This document shows positions 32,918-41,375 of a stretch of 64,000 nucleotides of DNA, piece after piece. Numbering within the stretch: the stretch's first letter is position 1; each line of letters begins with the position of its first letter. The stretch covers positions 6,584,203-6,648,202 of the forward strand of contig NZ_CP123228.1 of assembly GCF_029855045.1 (NCBI RefSeq). The letters run 5' to 3'. This stretch comes from Piscinibacter sp. XHJ-5 (lineage in GTDB: Bacteria > Pseudomonadota > Gammaproteobacteria > Burkholderiales > Burkholderiaceae_C). The position numbers and the translations under genes are program-made. The notes under the pieces were generated by a model that saw nothing but the letters and a program-made list of their open reading frames with translations, was not told the DNA's origin and did not search any database.

Positions 32918-35575
32918 GGGGCGCGCGCAGCCCTGCTTCCTCAACGCTGTCGCGAACTGCTCCGCCGGCACCGGCGCGTTGAAATAGAAGCCCTGGAACT
33001 CGTCGCAGGCGTGCTGGCGCAGGAAGTCGGCCTGCTCGCGCGTCTCTACGCCCTGGGCCACGATGGTCAGGCTCAAGGTGCGGCCCATCGCGATGATGGC
33101 TTCGGCCACATGGCGCTCGTCTGGCGTGCTGCACGCGCCGCGGATGAACGAGTGGTCGATCTTGATCGTGTCGAGCGGGAACTTCTTCAGGGCGGACAAC
33201 GATGAATATCCCGTGCCGAAGTCGTCGATGGCGATGCGAACGCCCTCGGTCTTCAGCGCCCGCAGGATGCGCAGCGTGCGCTCGTTGTCCTGCATGAGCG
33301 TCTTCTCGGTGATCTCGAGCTCCAGCAGGTCGGCCGGCATGCCGGTCTCGGCCAGCAGCGCGCGGATGTCTGGCACGAGCGCGTCGTCGTTGAACTGCCG
33401 CGGCGTGAGGTTCACCGCCGCCACCAGCGGCGGCAGGCCCTGTGCCTGCCACTCCATGTTCTGGCGGCAGGCCGTGCGCAGCACCCACTTGCCGAGCGGC
33501 ACGATGAGCCCGGTCTCCTCGGCAACCGGCAGAAAGCGCAGCGGCGCCACCAGGCCCCGGTCGGGGTGCTGCCAGCGCAGCAGCACCTCCATGCCGGTGA
33601 TGCGGTCGCTGCCGGTGTCGCGCTTGGCCTGGTAGTGCAGGCGGAACTCCTGGCGCTCCAGCGCACGACGCAGGCTGGCCTCGAGCGCCACGCGCTCCAG
33701 CGAATGCGTGTTCAGCCGCGGCGAGTAGAACTGGTAGTTGTCCTTGCCTTCCTTCTTCGCGTGGTACAGCGCGATGTCGGCGTTCTTGGCCAGGGTCTGC
33801 TCGTCGGTGCCGTCCTCCGGGTACACGCTGATGCCCACGCTCGCGGTGACGCGGAACGCGTGACCGATGAGCGTGAAGGGGTTGGCCACGGCGGCGATCA
33901 CCTTCTGCGCCACAGTGGCCGGGTGGACGGCGTCGACGAGATCCGTCAGCAGCACGACGAATTCGTCGCCTCCGAGCCGCGCGACGGTGTCGCTCTCTCG
34001 CAGGCAATCCTTCAGCCGCTGCGCCGCCTGCTGCAGCAGCTTGTCGCCCGCCTCGTGCCCCAACGTGTCGTTGATCTGCTTGAAGTGATCGAGGTCGACG
34101 AACATCACCGCGAGCTTGCGGTGGTAGCGCAGCGACTGGCTGATCGCCTGGTCCAGCAGCCGGTTGAACAGGCGCCGGTTCGGCAGGCCCGTGAGCGCGT
34201 CGTGCAGCGCCAGGTATTCGGCGCGCTCCGCGTGGGCCAGCCGAGCGCGGCTCTCGCGCAGCTCGCTCTGCGCCAGGCGCACCGTCTCGGCATACAGGTT
34301 GGCGTTGTCCAGCGCGATCGCCAGCTGGTGCGCGATGGCCTGGAGGACGGCGACCGTCTCCGCATCGAAGGCTTTGGGCCGTGCGCTTCGCAGATACAGC
34401 ACGCCCAGCTCGCGCTCGGCCGTCTTCAGCGGCAGCACGAGCTGCGACGCGCAGGCCTCTGATGAAGCGGGGACTGCCGCGCCGTCCGCCAGCACGGCCG
34501 CGTGGTCCAGTCCGAACTGCTCGCACAGCAGCCCCGCCACCTGCTGCTTCATCGCCTGCGGGTCGCGCATGCGACCGACGGCATTGGACACGGCGACCAC
34601 GGTGCGCAGGATGGCCGCCTGCTTGTCGATCACCGACTGCTGCAGCTCGCGCTGCAGCTGGTGGTTGGCGCTCAGGTCGTAGATGAGGCCGGGCACCAGC
34701 CGAAGCGAGCCGAGCGCGGTCTCGATCATGTTGTCGGCGGTGATCAGCTCGGTGTCGACGTACGCCCGACGCGGGACGCTGCGCCCCTCGAGCGCGGAGA
34801 CCGCCACCTCCAGCGCGCGATCTGCGATGCGCTGCGGCATCTGCCGGATGGTCGCCGCCAGGGTGCCGTCGCGGACGCACAGCAGTGCCTCCGGCAGCGC
34901 ATCGAAGCCGGACACGAGGATGCGGCCCGCGAGGCCGGCTTCGGCGATGGCATCGATGGCGCCCAGCGCCGCCTCGTCGCTGGCCGTGATGAGGGCATCG
35001 AGGTCGGGGTGCCGCGCCAGGAGGGCGCGCATGAGCTCCGCGCCGCGGCCCTGGCGCGACATCGGCGTGACCCAGTCGAGCATGTCCTCGTGAACCAGCG
35101 AGATGCCGGGGTAGCGCGGCAGCAGGCGATGGAAGGCGGCGTTGCGCAGTGCGCCGGCGGGCAGACGGTCGTCGCCCTGGAAATACGCCACCTTGCCGCG
35201 GGCGCCCATCCGCTCGAACACGAATTCGGCCACCCGGGCGATGGCCTTCTCGTTGTCGCTCCCGACGGTGCAGATCACCGCAGGGTCATCGATGAAGGAA
35301 TCGAGCGTGATCACCGGAACGCCGGCCGCCTGCGCCCGGCGCAGCAGGGCCAGCAGGGCGGGATCGTTGCCGCCCATCGGCTTCATCACGAGCGTGTCGA
35401 CGCCATCGTCGAGCAGCTTGTCCAGCGCGCTCGCCTGCTCAGCCACCGACAGCGCGGACACGTTGGACAGCCGCAGGCCGCGACGCGCGGCCTCGGTGCG
35501 CATGCAGCTTGCCACCAGCGTCCAGATGAAAGCCCCTACCCAGGGGGCGGAGAGGACGGCGCCGATGTGCTGCAT
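32876..35575 (-). CDS. Receptor-like/GAF/GGDEF/EAL c-di-GMP turnover protein
   Basis: An 899-residue four-domain protein. Residues 1-300 resemble a type-1 periplasmic sugar-binding fold (IGAVLSAPWVGAFIW, DDGVDTLVMKPMGG, ITASDEAALGAIDAI), but it begins directly at the first strand with no signal peptide. A helical linker and GAF-like domain span about 310-430. The GGDEF motif is intact (535-539) with an RESD inhibitory site at 526-529. The EAL domain carries EVL at 663-665, ELEITEK, IDDFGTGYSSL, KIDHSF and VAQGVET. Both synthesis and hydrolysis of c-di-GMP are possible. I reject a longer start at 35671: that stretch has only about 62 percent GC at third positions. Confidence 0.9.
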   Translation of the reverse strand: MQHIGAVLSAPWVGAFIWTLVASCMRTEAARRGLRLSNVSALSVAEQASALDKLLDDGVDTLVMKPMGGNDPALLALLRRAQAAGVPVITLDSFIDDPAVICTVGSDNEKAIARVAEFVFERMGARGKVAYFQGDDRLPAGALRNAAFHRLLPRYPGISLVHEDMLDWVTPMSRQGRGAELMRALLARHPDLDALITASDEAALGAIDAIAEAGLAGRILVSGFDALPEALLCVRDGTLAATIRQMPQRIADRALEVAVSALEGRSVPRRAYVDTELITADNMIETALGSLRLVPGLIYDLSANHQLQRELQQSVIDKQAAILRTVVAVSNAVGRMRDPQAMKQQVAGLLCEQFGLDHAAVLADGAAVPASSEACASQLVLPLKTAERELGVLYLRSARPKAFDAETVAVLQAIAHQLAIALDNANLYAETVRLAQSELRESRARLAHAERAEYLALHDALTGLPNRRLFNRLLDQAISQSLRYHRKLAVMFVDLDHFKQINDTLGHEAGDKLLQQAAQRLKDCLRESDTVARLGGDEFVVLLTDLVDAVHPATVAQKVIAAVANPFTLIGHAFRVTASVGISVYPEDGTDEQTLAKNADIALYHAKKEGKDNYQFYSPRLNTHSLERVALEASLRRALERQEFRLHYQAKRDTGSDRITGMEVLLRWQHPDRGLVAPLRFLPVAEETGLIVPLGKWVLRTACRQNMEWQAQGLPPLVAAVNLTPRQFNDDALVPDIRALLAETGMPADLLELEITEKTLMQDNERTLRILRALKTEGVRIAIDDFGTGYSSLSALKKFPLDTIKIDHSFIRGACSTPDERHVAEAIIAMGRTLSLTIVAQGVETREQADFLRQHACDEFQGFYFNAPVPAEQFATALRKQGCARPSTRPSPASGRGIT
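32885..32908. repeat. REP-like palindrome inside overlapping gene ends
   Basis: CCCTCTCC (32885-32892) and GGAGAGGG (32901-32908) form a perfect 8-bp stem around an 8-base loop, followed by CCGGGTTGAGGGG. This matches the widespread proteobacterial intergenic repeat of the CCCTCTCC...GGAGAGGGC(C)GGG(G/T)TGAGGG type. It lies within the 3' coding ends of both convergent genes. Confidence 0.7.
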
Positions 35576-35595
35576 TGTTCTTCCCCAGTCAGGCG

Positions 35596-35601
35596 AATAT
35601 A
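35596..35601 (-). promoter_or_regulatory. Candidate -10 for the GGDEF/EAL gene
   Basis: TATATT on the minus strand lies 21 bases upstream of the ATG at 35575, with GGGGAAG as ribosome binding site. No good -35 is evident. It supports the shorter start. Confidence 0.35.
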
Positions 35602-35646
35602 GGACGATGCTCACCGCCAGACAGGCGAAATACCCGAGGAGCTGCC

Positions 35647-36585
35647 ATGCTGCATCCGCAAGCCCGCGCACTGCTGTCGCTGATCGACGAACGCGGCGTG
35701 CCGCCCATCCACACGCTCGCGCCGGACGAAGCCCGGCGCATGTACCGCGAGCGTCGCTCCTTCACGCAGCCGGCGCCCCCCGAGGTGGCCGAGGTGCGCG
35801 CGCTGTCGGCGACCGGCCCGCTCGGCGAGATTGCGCTGCGGTTGTACCGGCCGCTGGGCGCCCTCGCGGGCGAACGACTTGCGGCGCTCGTCTACTACCA
35901 CGGCGGCGGCTGGGTCGTGGGCGATCTGGACACGCACGACACCTTGTGCCGCCAGCTTGCCAATGCGGCACGCTGCGCCGTGGTGTCGGTCGACTACCGG
36001 ATGGGGCCGGAGCACCGCTTTCCCGCGGCGGTCGACGATGCGCTGGCGGCAGCGCGCTGGGTGCATCGCGAAGCGCCCGGGCTCGGGCTCGATGCCACGC
36101 GGCTCGCGGTGGGCGGCGACAGCGCGGGCGGCAACCTGGCCGCGGTCGTCGCCCTCGCGGCGCGCGAGGCCGCCGATCCGCCTATCGTCTTCCAACTGCT
36201 GATCTATCCGGCGACCGACAACACCTGCGCGCTGCCTTCGCACCGCAGCAATGGACAGGGCTACCTGCTCACGGCGGACACGATCGGGTACTTCCGCGGC
36301 CACTACCTCGCCGAGGCAGCCCAGCAGCGCGACTGGCGGGCCTCACCGCTGCACCATCCGGACCTGTCGGGGCTGCCCCCGGCCCTGGTGCTGACTGCCG
36401 GCTACGACCCGCTGCGCGACGAAGGACTGGCCTTTGCGCAGCGGCTCAGCGAAGCCGGCGCGCGCTGCACCGAAATCTGCTTCGAACGGCAGATCCACGG
36501 CTTCATCACCATGGGCAAGGTGATCGACGAGGCCAACACGGCGGTCGCGATCTGCGCCGCGGAGCTTCGGCGGTCGCTCGCGTAG
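35647..36585 (+). CDS. HSL-family alpha/beta hydrolase (esterase/lipase)
   Basis: A 312-residue esterase of the hormone-sensitive lipase (family IV) type. The oxyanion motif HGGGW is in LVYYHGGGWVVGDLD, the nucleophile elbow is GGDSAGGNLA, the Asp lies in GYDPLRDEG and the His in QIHGFI. The start is the ATG at 35647 with GAGGAG 7 bases upstream; the upstream frame is noncoding. It is a cytoplasmic carboxylesterase for short-chain esters by family. It is divergent from the c-di-GMP protein and convergent with the transsulfuration pair. Confidence 0.92.
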   Translation: MLHPQARALLSLIDERGVPPIHTLAPDEARRMYRERRSFTQPAPPEVAEVRALSATGPLGEIALRLYRPLGALAGERLAALVYYHGGGWVVGDLDTHDTLCRQLANAARCAVVSVDYRMGPEHRFPAAVDDALAAARWVHREAPGLGLDATRLAVGGDSAGGNLAAVVALAAREAADPPIVFQLLIYPATDNTCALPSHRSNGQGYLLTADTIGYFRGHYLAEAAQQRDWRASPLHHPDLSGLPPALVLTAGYDPLRDEGLAFAQRLSEAGARCTEICFERQIHGFITMGKVIDEANTAVAICAAELRRSLA

Positions 36586-36596
36586 GCTGCCGGCGA

Positions 36597-37781
36597 TCAG
36601 ATCGTCGCGAGGGCTTGCGCCAGATCCTCGCGCAGGTCCTCCACATCCTCCACTCCCACCGACAGCCGAACCAGGGCATCGCCGATGCCCAGCGTCTGCC
36701 GCGTCTCCAGCGGGATGGTGGCGTGGGTCATGATGGCCGGGTGCTCGATGAGGCTCTCGACGCCGCCGAGGCTTTCGGCGAGCGAGAAGATGCGCACCGC
36801 CTCGAGGAAGCGCCTGGCACCGGCCAGATCGGTCTTCAGGTCCATCGAGATCATGCCGCCGAAGCCACGCATCTGCGCCCGGGCCAGCGCATGCTGGGGA
36901 TGCGTCTCCAGCCCCGGGTAGTGCACCCGCGCGACCTGCGGCTGCGCTTCGAGCCAGCGGGCCAGCTCGAGTGCGTTGCTGCAATGGCGCTCCATGCGCA
37001 GCGCAAGCGTCTTCACGCCACGCAACGCGAGGAAGCTGTCGAACGGGCCGGCGATGGCGCCGACAGCGTTCTGCAGGAAGCCCAGCCGCTCGCGGATCGC
37101 GTCGTGACGCGCTTCCCGGCCGACCACGGCCACGCCGCCGATGACGTCGGAGTGGCCGTTCAGGTACTTGGTGGTGGAGTGGACGACGATGTCGAAGCCG
37201 AGCTCCAGCGGCCGTTGCACCCAGGGGCTGGCGAAGGTGTTGTCGGCGGCGCAGAGGATGCCGCGATCGCGGCAGATCTGCGCGAGCGCCCGCAGGTCCG
37301 CCAGACGCAGCAGCGGATTGGTCGGCGTCTCCACCCACACCAGCCGGGTCTGCGGCGTGATCGCGGCGACCAGCTTGCCGGGGTCGGTCAGGTCGACGAA
37401 GCTGAAGCGGTGGCCGGCGCTGCGCGCGCGCACCCGTTCGAACAGGCGGAAGGTGCCGCCGTACACGTCGTCGCCCGACACGATGTGCGCGTTGGCGTCG
37501 AGCAGCTCCAGCACGGTGGAAATGGCGGCCAGCCCGGAGGCGAACGCATAGGCCTGCGAGCCGCTTTCGAGGTCGGCCACGCAGCGCTCGAAGGCCCAGC
37601 GCGTCGGGTTGTGCGAGCGGCCGTAGTCCAGGCCCTTGTGCACGCCCGGGCTCTGCTGCACGAAGGTCGAGGTGGCGTAGATCGGCGGCATGATCGCGCC
37701 GGTGGAGGGGTCGGGCGCCTGTCCGGCGTGGATCACGCGGGTGCCGAAGGCGCGCGGTTTCGATGGGGTGTCGTGGCTCAC
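36597..37781 (-). CDS. Cystathionine gamma-lyase/gamma-synthase, PLP-dependent
   Basis: A 394-residue Cys/Met-metabolism PLP enzyme. The PLP lysine lies in HSTTKYLNGHSD (about residue 213). Other motifs are YGRSHNPTRWAFERCVADLE, AFASGLAAI and ETPTNPLLR. It is coupled by ATGA to cystathionine beta-synthase, so the pair probably runs reverse transsulfuration (homocysteine to cysteine), as in mccAB operons. A gamma-synthase (metB) role cannot be excluded, because the sequence families overlap. Confidence 0.9.
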   Translation of the reverse strand: MSHDTPSKPRAFGTRVIHAGQAPDPSTGAIMPPIYATSTFVQQSPGVHKGLDYGRSHNPTRWAFERCVADLESGSQAYAFASGLAAISTVLELLDANAHIVSGDDVYGGTFRLFERVRARSAGHRFSFVDLTDPGKLVAAITPQTRLVWVETPTNPLLRLADLRALAQICRDRGILCAADNTFASPWVQRPLELGFDIVVHSTTKYLNGHSDVIGGVAVVGREARHDAIRERLGFLQNAVGAIAGPFDSFLALRGVKTLALRMERHCSNALELARWLEAQPQVARVHYPGLETHPQHALARAQMRGFGGMISMDLKTDLAGARRFLEAVRIFSLAESLGGVESLIEHPAIMTHATIPLETRQTLGIGDALVRLSVGVEDVEDLREDLAQALATI

Positions 37782-39154
37782 GTGAGCGTTCTCCGCAGGT
37801 GGTTCAACAGGTCGAAGCGGGTGATGAGGCCGTGGAAGCCGCTCCCGTCGGCGACGATGGCGACCAGGCCCTTGTCGAGCACCGCTTCCAGGTCCGCCAG
37901 GCTGGCCTGGGGCGAAAGGGTCTCGGGGGCATCGGTCATTGCGGTGCTGACCGTGGAACGAAATCGCGCCGCATCGGCATGCACGCTCAGCAGCAGGTCC
38001 GACTCGTCGAGCACGCCCACGAGCCGGCCTTCATCGAGCACCGGCAGCTGCGACACATCGGCCGCGCGCATGCGCGCGAACGCCGTCAGCAGCGTATCGC
38101 CCGGGCCGACGCTGACCACCGCGCCTTCCTCGAAGCGGCGCGAGATCACGTCGCGCAGATCGCCGTAGCGCTTGCGCGCCAGCAGGCCCTGGTCGAGCAT
38201 CCACTGGTCGTTGTACATCTTCGACAGGTATCGCGTGCCGGTGTCGACGACGAAGCTGACCACGCGCTTGGGGGTCTTCTGCTCGCGGCACCAGCGCAGC
38301 GCGGCGGCGAGCAGCGTGCCGGTGGACGAGCCGCCGAGGATGCCCTCGGTGCGCAGCAGCTCGCGCGCGGTGCCGAAGCTCTCCTCGTCGCCGATCTCAT
38401 AGGCGGCGAAGACGCTGGACAGGTCGGCGATCGACGGGATGAAATCCTCGCCGATGCCTTCGACCGCCCACGAGCCGGCCTCGCCGACCTTGCCGCTGCG
38501 CGTGTATTCGGCGACCACCGAGCCCTTCGGATCGGCCAGGACGATGCCGAGCGCGGGCTGCACCTTCTTGAAGTAGCGCGACAGCCCGGCCAGCGTGCCG
38601 CCCGAGCCGACGCCGCACACGATCGCGTCGACGTCGTGCCCCATCTGCTGCCAGATCTCGGGCCCGGTGCTGGTCTCGTGCGCCAGCGCGTTGGCGGGAT
38701 TGTTGAACTGGTCGGCGAAGAAGGCGCCGGGTATGTCGCGGGCCAGTCGCGCGGCCAGGTCCTGGTAGTACTCCGGATGGCCCTTGCCGACGTCGGAGCG
38801 CGTGATGTGCACCTCGGCGCCCAGCGCCTTCAGGTGCAGCACCTTCTCGGTCGACATCTTGTCGGGCACGACCAGCACCACGCGATAGCCCTTGGCGCGG
38901 GCGACCAGCGCCAGGCCCAGTCCGGTGTTGCCGGCGGTGGCCTCGACCACCGTGCCGCCCGGCTTCAGGCGGCCGTCGCGCTCGGCGGTGTCGACCATCG
39001 CCAGCCCGATGCGGTCCTTGATGGAGCCGCCCGGGTTCTGCGACTCCAGCTTGAGGAAGAGCTGGCAGCAGCCGGTGTCCAGCCGCGTCACCGGGACCAG
39101 CGGCGTGTTGCCGATGAGGTCCAGCACCGCGGGGCGGGTGGAGGTTGTCGTCAT
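37778..39154 (-). CDS. Cystathionine beta-synthase with C-terminal CBS pair
   Basis: A 458-residue enzyme. The PLP-binding core (1-320) has the Lys in NPGGSIKDRIGLAMVD, the substrate loop EATAGNTGLGLAL and the phosphate loop GVGSGGTLAG. Two CBS domains follow at about 335-455 (RFEEGAVVSVGPGDTLLTA, LPVLDEGRLVGVLDESDL), typical of regulated CBS rather than CysK. It condenses serine or O-acetylserine with homocysteine to cystathionine. The gene lies directly upstream of, and overlaps, the gamma-lyase gene. Confidence 0.93.
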   Translation of the reverse strand: MTTTSTRPAVLDLIGNTPLVPVTRLDTGCCQLFLKLESQNPGGSIKDRIGLAMVDTAERDGRLKPGGTVVEATAGNTGLGLALVARAKGYRVVLVVPDKMSTEKVLHLKALGAEVHITRSDVGKGHPEYYQDLAARLARDIPGAFFADQFNNPANALAHETSTGPEIWQQMGHDVDAIVCGVGSGGTLAGLSRYFKKVQPALGIVLADPKGSVVAEYTRSGKVGEAGSWAVEGIGEDFIPSIADLSSVFAAYEIGDEESFGTARELLRTEGILGGSSTGTLLAAALRWCREQKTPKRVVSFVVDTGTRYLSKMYNDQWMLDQGLLARKRYGDLRDVISRRFEEGAVVSVGPGDTLLTAFARMRAADVSQLPVLDEGRLVGVLDESDLLLSVHADAARFRSTVSTAMTDAPETLSPQASLADLEAVLDKGLVAIVADGSGFHGLITRFDLLNHLRRTLT

Positions 39155-39234
39155 GCCATCACCTTGTGGGTCAGCCGTGGGGCCGGCGCGCCATGCGGGT
39201 CGCGCGGGCGGCGCGCCGAGGAAATGGCATCGTA

Positions 39235-39253
39235 GCCCGGATGCACTCCGGGC
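39235..39253. repeat. REP-like palindrome between two minus-strand genes
   Basis: GCCCGGA (39235-39241), loop TGCAC, TCCGGGC (39247-39253), within CGTAGCCCGGATG..., a string common in proteobacterial intergenic repeats. It can act as a transcription barrier after the 39265-40098 gene. Confidence 0.55.
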
Positions 39254-39264
39254 AACAACCAGGG

Positions 39265-40098
39265 CTACAGCGCGTCGAGCACCGACTGCGCGTAGGCGCG
39301 ATCGCCTTCGTCGTCGATGCCGGCGAGCAGCGCGCGCAGCGCTTGCAGATGTGCGGATCGGTCGTCGCCCGCGCGCGCCAGCGCCTCGTGCGCGAAGAAG
39401 CGCTCGAACGCATCGGCGCCGTTGGCTTCGCAGATCGCGAGGCAGGAGCGTGCATGGGCGAGCGCCTGTTCAAGGTCGCCGAGCGTCGCCGCGCAGCGCG
39501 ACAGCATGTAGTCGGCGCGTTCGACGTTCACCCAGGTGCCCGCCTGCAGCCACACGCGGCGCGATTCGCGCGCGGCATGCATCATCAGCTCGTCCGTCGC
39601 CGGCGACGAGCCGGCCTCCTGCAGCTGCGCGGCCAGGTTGTGATGGCAAGCGGCCAGCGCCTTCAAGGCCGGCGCATCGTCTTCGCGCGCCAGCGCCGTG
39701 GCCGACTGCAGCAGCGCGCGTGCAGCGGCGGCATCGCCGCGCGACGCATGCCCGCAGGCTGCATTGCCGTGTGCGCGGATCGCGACGGCGACCGGCACGC
39801 CACCGGCGGGCGTCGCCGTGTCGCGCATCAATGCGGCCGCCAGGCGGGCCGCGGCGATGGCCCCCAGCGCGGCCTCGTCGCACCGCATGTCGGCCACGCG
39901 CTGCAGGCAGCGCTCCATCGCCGCCGCGTCGCCGCGATGGCTGATCAGGACATGCTGCGCGAGCGCGAGAAACGATGCGATCTGCTCGGGCGCGTGCGCG
40001 AGCTGCGCTGTCTGCGCCTCCACGCGCGTCGCCACCCCGGCTTCGTCGGTGGCGTGGTCGGTCCAAGCTTGCTCGATGAAAGCGGCCATCGTCGTCAT
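39265..40098 (-). CDS. Hypothetical helical-repeat protein of the arsR operon
   Basis: A 277-residue protein, strongly alpha-helical and Ala/Arg/Cys-rich, with TPR-like helix pairs (FLALAQHVLISHRGDAAAME, ARESRRVWLQAGTWVNVER, DLEQALAHARSCLAICEANG). No signal peptide or membrane segment is seen. The start is the ATG at 40098, lying 3 bases before the SRPBCC stop. Its place as third gene after ArsR and SRPBCC suggests a role in the same response. No family name is claimed. Confidence 0.75.
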   Translation of the reverse strand: MTTMAAFIEQAWTDHATDEAGVATRVEAQTAQLAHAPEQIASFLALAQHVLISHRGDAAAMERCLQRVADMRCDEAALGAIAAARLAAALMRDTATPAGGVPVAVAIRAHGNAACGHASRGDAAAARALLQSATALAREDDAPALKALAACHHNLAAQLQEAGSSPATDELMMHAARESRRVWLQAGTWVNVERADYMLSRCAATLGDLEQALAHARSCLAICEANGADAFERFFAHEALARAGDDRSAHLQALRALLAGIDDEGDRAYAQSVLDAL

Positions 40099-40100
40099 CG

Positions 40101-40559
40101 CTACTCCTTTGCCAGCGCTGCGGCCAGCCAGCCCAGCACCCATGGCCAGCCGACACGGTGAGTCTCCAGTCCCGAGAAATCCGGCCGGAAGCCGCTGTGG
40201 CGAAGCGCGAGCCGCGTGCCGCCGCGCTGTGCCTCCAGCTCGAAGCTCACCTCGGTGAGCGGCAGCCGATCCCAGCTCGGCTGCCAGCTCAGGCGCAGAC
40301 GCCGGTCGGGCACGACTTCGAGCACCGTGCCTTCGATGTGGTGGCGCCGGCCGTTGGCCAGCCGCACTTCGCAGCGCCATGGCGCACCTTCGTCCGCGCG
40401 CAGCTGCCAGTCGTGGGTGGTGTACACGCCGGCGTCGCCCCACCACGCGGCCAGCAGCTGCGGCGTGGTGAGCGCGCGAAACACCCGCGATGGCGGCGCG
40501 GCCAGCCACACCTCGCCCTCGATCTGCATGCCGGCGACGACGACGCGCGGCTCAGTCAT
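40101..40559 (-). CDS. SRPBCC/AHSA1-domain protein
   Basis: A 152-residue START-fold protein of the AHSA1 type: MQIEGEVWLAAPPSRVFRAL, PQLLAAWWGDAGVYTTHDW and LRLSWQPSWDRLPLTEVSFE. The fold holds a hydrophobic ligand pocket. AHSA1-like genes are very often next to ArsR-family regulators, as here, where it overlaps the arsR stop by 8 bases. Ligand and function are unknown. Confidence 0.88.
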   Translation of the reverse strand: MTEPRVVVAGMQIEGEVWLAAPPSRVFRALTTPQLLAAWWGDAGVYTTHDWQLRADEGAPWRCEVRLANGRRHHIEGTVLEVVPDRRLRLSWQPSWDRLPLTEVSFELEAQRGGTRLALRHSGFRPDFSGLETHRVGWPWVLGWLAAALAKE

Positions 40560-40881
40560 CGCGCTCCACCAGCCGCTTCAGGGTGCCCAGGCTGGTCTCC
40601 CACACGCGCCGCTGCATCGCGAGCCAGCGCTCCAGCTCGGCCAGCGGCCGGGCGTTGACGCCATAGAAGGCACGCCGCCCTTCGTGCTCCTCGCTGAGCA
40701 GGCCGGCGCGCTTGAGCGTGCGCAGATGCTTGGAGATCGCCGGCCGGCTGACGGTGAAGTGCGCCGCCAGCTCCTCGACGTGCAGGCGCCTGCGCGCCAG
40801 CAGGTCGAGGATGGCGCGCCGCGTGGGGTCGGCCAGGGCGGCCAGGCACGCGCTGCGTTGTTCGTCTCGGGACAGCGGCAT
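40552..40881 (-). CDS. ArsR-family transcriptional regulator
   Basis: A 109-residue winged-helix repressor: LADPTRRAILDLLARRRLHV, ELAAHFTVSRPAISKHLRTL and GLLSEEHEGRRAFYGVNARP. It lacks the ELCVCDL-type metal-binding cysteines of true ArsR, so it belongs to the non-metal group that accompanies SRPBCC genes. It probably represses its own operon and the divergent dinB through the 22-bp palindrome that starts 7 bases upstream of its ATG. Confidence 0.9.
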   Translation of the reverse strand: MPLSRDEQRSACLAALADPTRRAILDLLARRRLHVEELAAHFTVSRPAISKHLRTLKRAGLLSEEHEGRRAFYGVNARPLAELERWLAMQRRVWETSLGTLKRLVERDD

Positions 40882-40887
40882 TGCGCT

Positions 40888-40909
40888 ATCGTAGCCATGT
40901 GGTTACGAT
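40888..40909. promoter_or_regulatory. 22-bp palindromic operator between arsR and dinB
   Basis: ATCGTAGCCA (40888-40897), centre TG... and TGGTTACGAT (40900-40909) pair at 9 of 10 positions, a classic ArsR-type site. It ends 10 bases before the dinB ATG and starts 6 bases from the arsR start, so binding would block both genes. Confidence 0.7.
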
Positions 40910-40919
40910 GAGGTCAAGC

Positions 40920-41375
40920 ATGACGACCGCCCTCATCGAGCAGCTGCAGGCATTTCCCGCGCGGGTGGCGCGCTTCGTGGCCGGGTTTCCGGCAGCCCGG
41001 CAACGCACACGGCCGCCAGGCGGCGGCTTCTCGCTGGTGGAGCATCTGTGCCACCTGCGCGACCTGGAACGCGAAGGCTACGCCACGCGCATCCGCCGCA
41101 TCCTCGACGAAGACCTGCCCGAGCTGTCCGAGATCGACGGCAGCACGCTGGCGCTGGAGCGCGACTACCAGCAGCAGGACCCAGGGGCGGCGCTGCGCGA
41201 TTGGCAAGCAGCCCGCGAGCTCACGGTGGCGCTGCTGCGCGAGCATCTGCCGCGCGACGGACAGCGCAAGGGCATCTTCGGCGGTTTCGGCGTGCTCACG
41301 CTGGCCTCGCTGGCCGAGGGCATCGCGGCGCACGACCGCTCGCACTGGGACGAGCTGCAGGCGCTAGGCCACTAG
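40920..41375 (+). CDS. DinB family protein
   Basis: A 151-residue four-helix-bundle protein of the DinB/YfiT superfamily. The metal-binding His pattern is seen in LVEHLCHLRDLEREGYATRI and IAAHDRSHWDELQAL. Family members include thiol-dependent transferases and damage-inducible proteins. The start is the ATG at 40920 with GAGG upstream; an alternative ATG at 40908 would lie inside the operator. It overlaps the stop of the thioredoxin-like gene by 4 bases. Confidence 0.85.
   Translation: MTTALIEQLQAFPARVARFVAGFPAARQRTRPPGGGFSLVEHLCHLRDLEREGYATRIRRILDEDLPELSEIDGSTLALERDYQQQDPGAALRDWQAARELTVALLREHLPRDGQRKGIFGGFGVLTLASLAEGIAAHDRSHWDELQALGH

Noticed and set aside
35576..35671. A longer N-terminus for the c-di-GMP protein with a hydrophobic segment
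   Set aside because: Only about 62 percent of third codon positions are G or C, rare codons such as AGA occur, it overlaps the divergent esterase start, and a good ribosome binding site exists at the shorter start.
39155..39264. SAM riboswitch upstream of cystathionine beta-synthase
   Set aside because: Only a short REP-like palindrome is present; no conserved SAM-I or SAM-II core or downstream terminator switch can be drawn.
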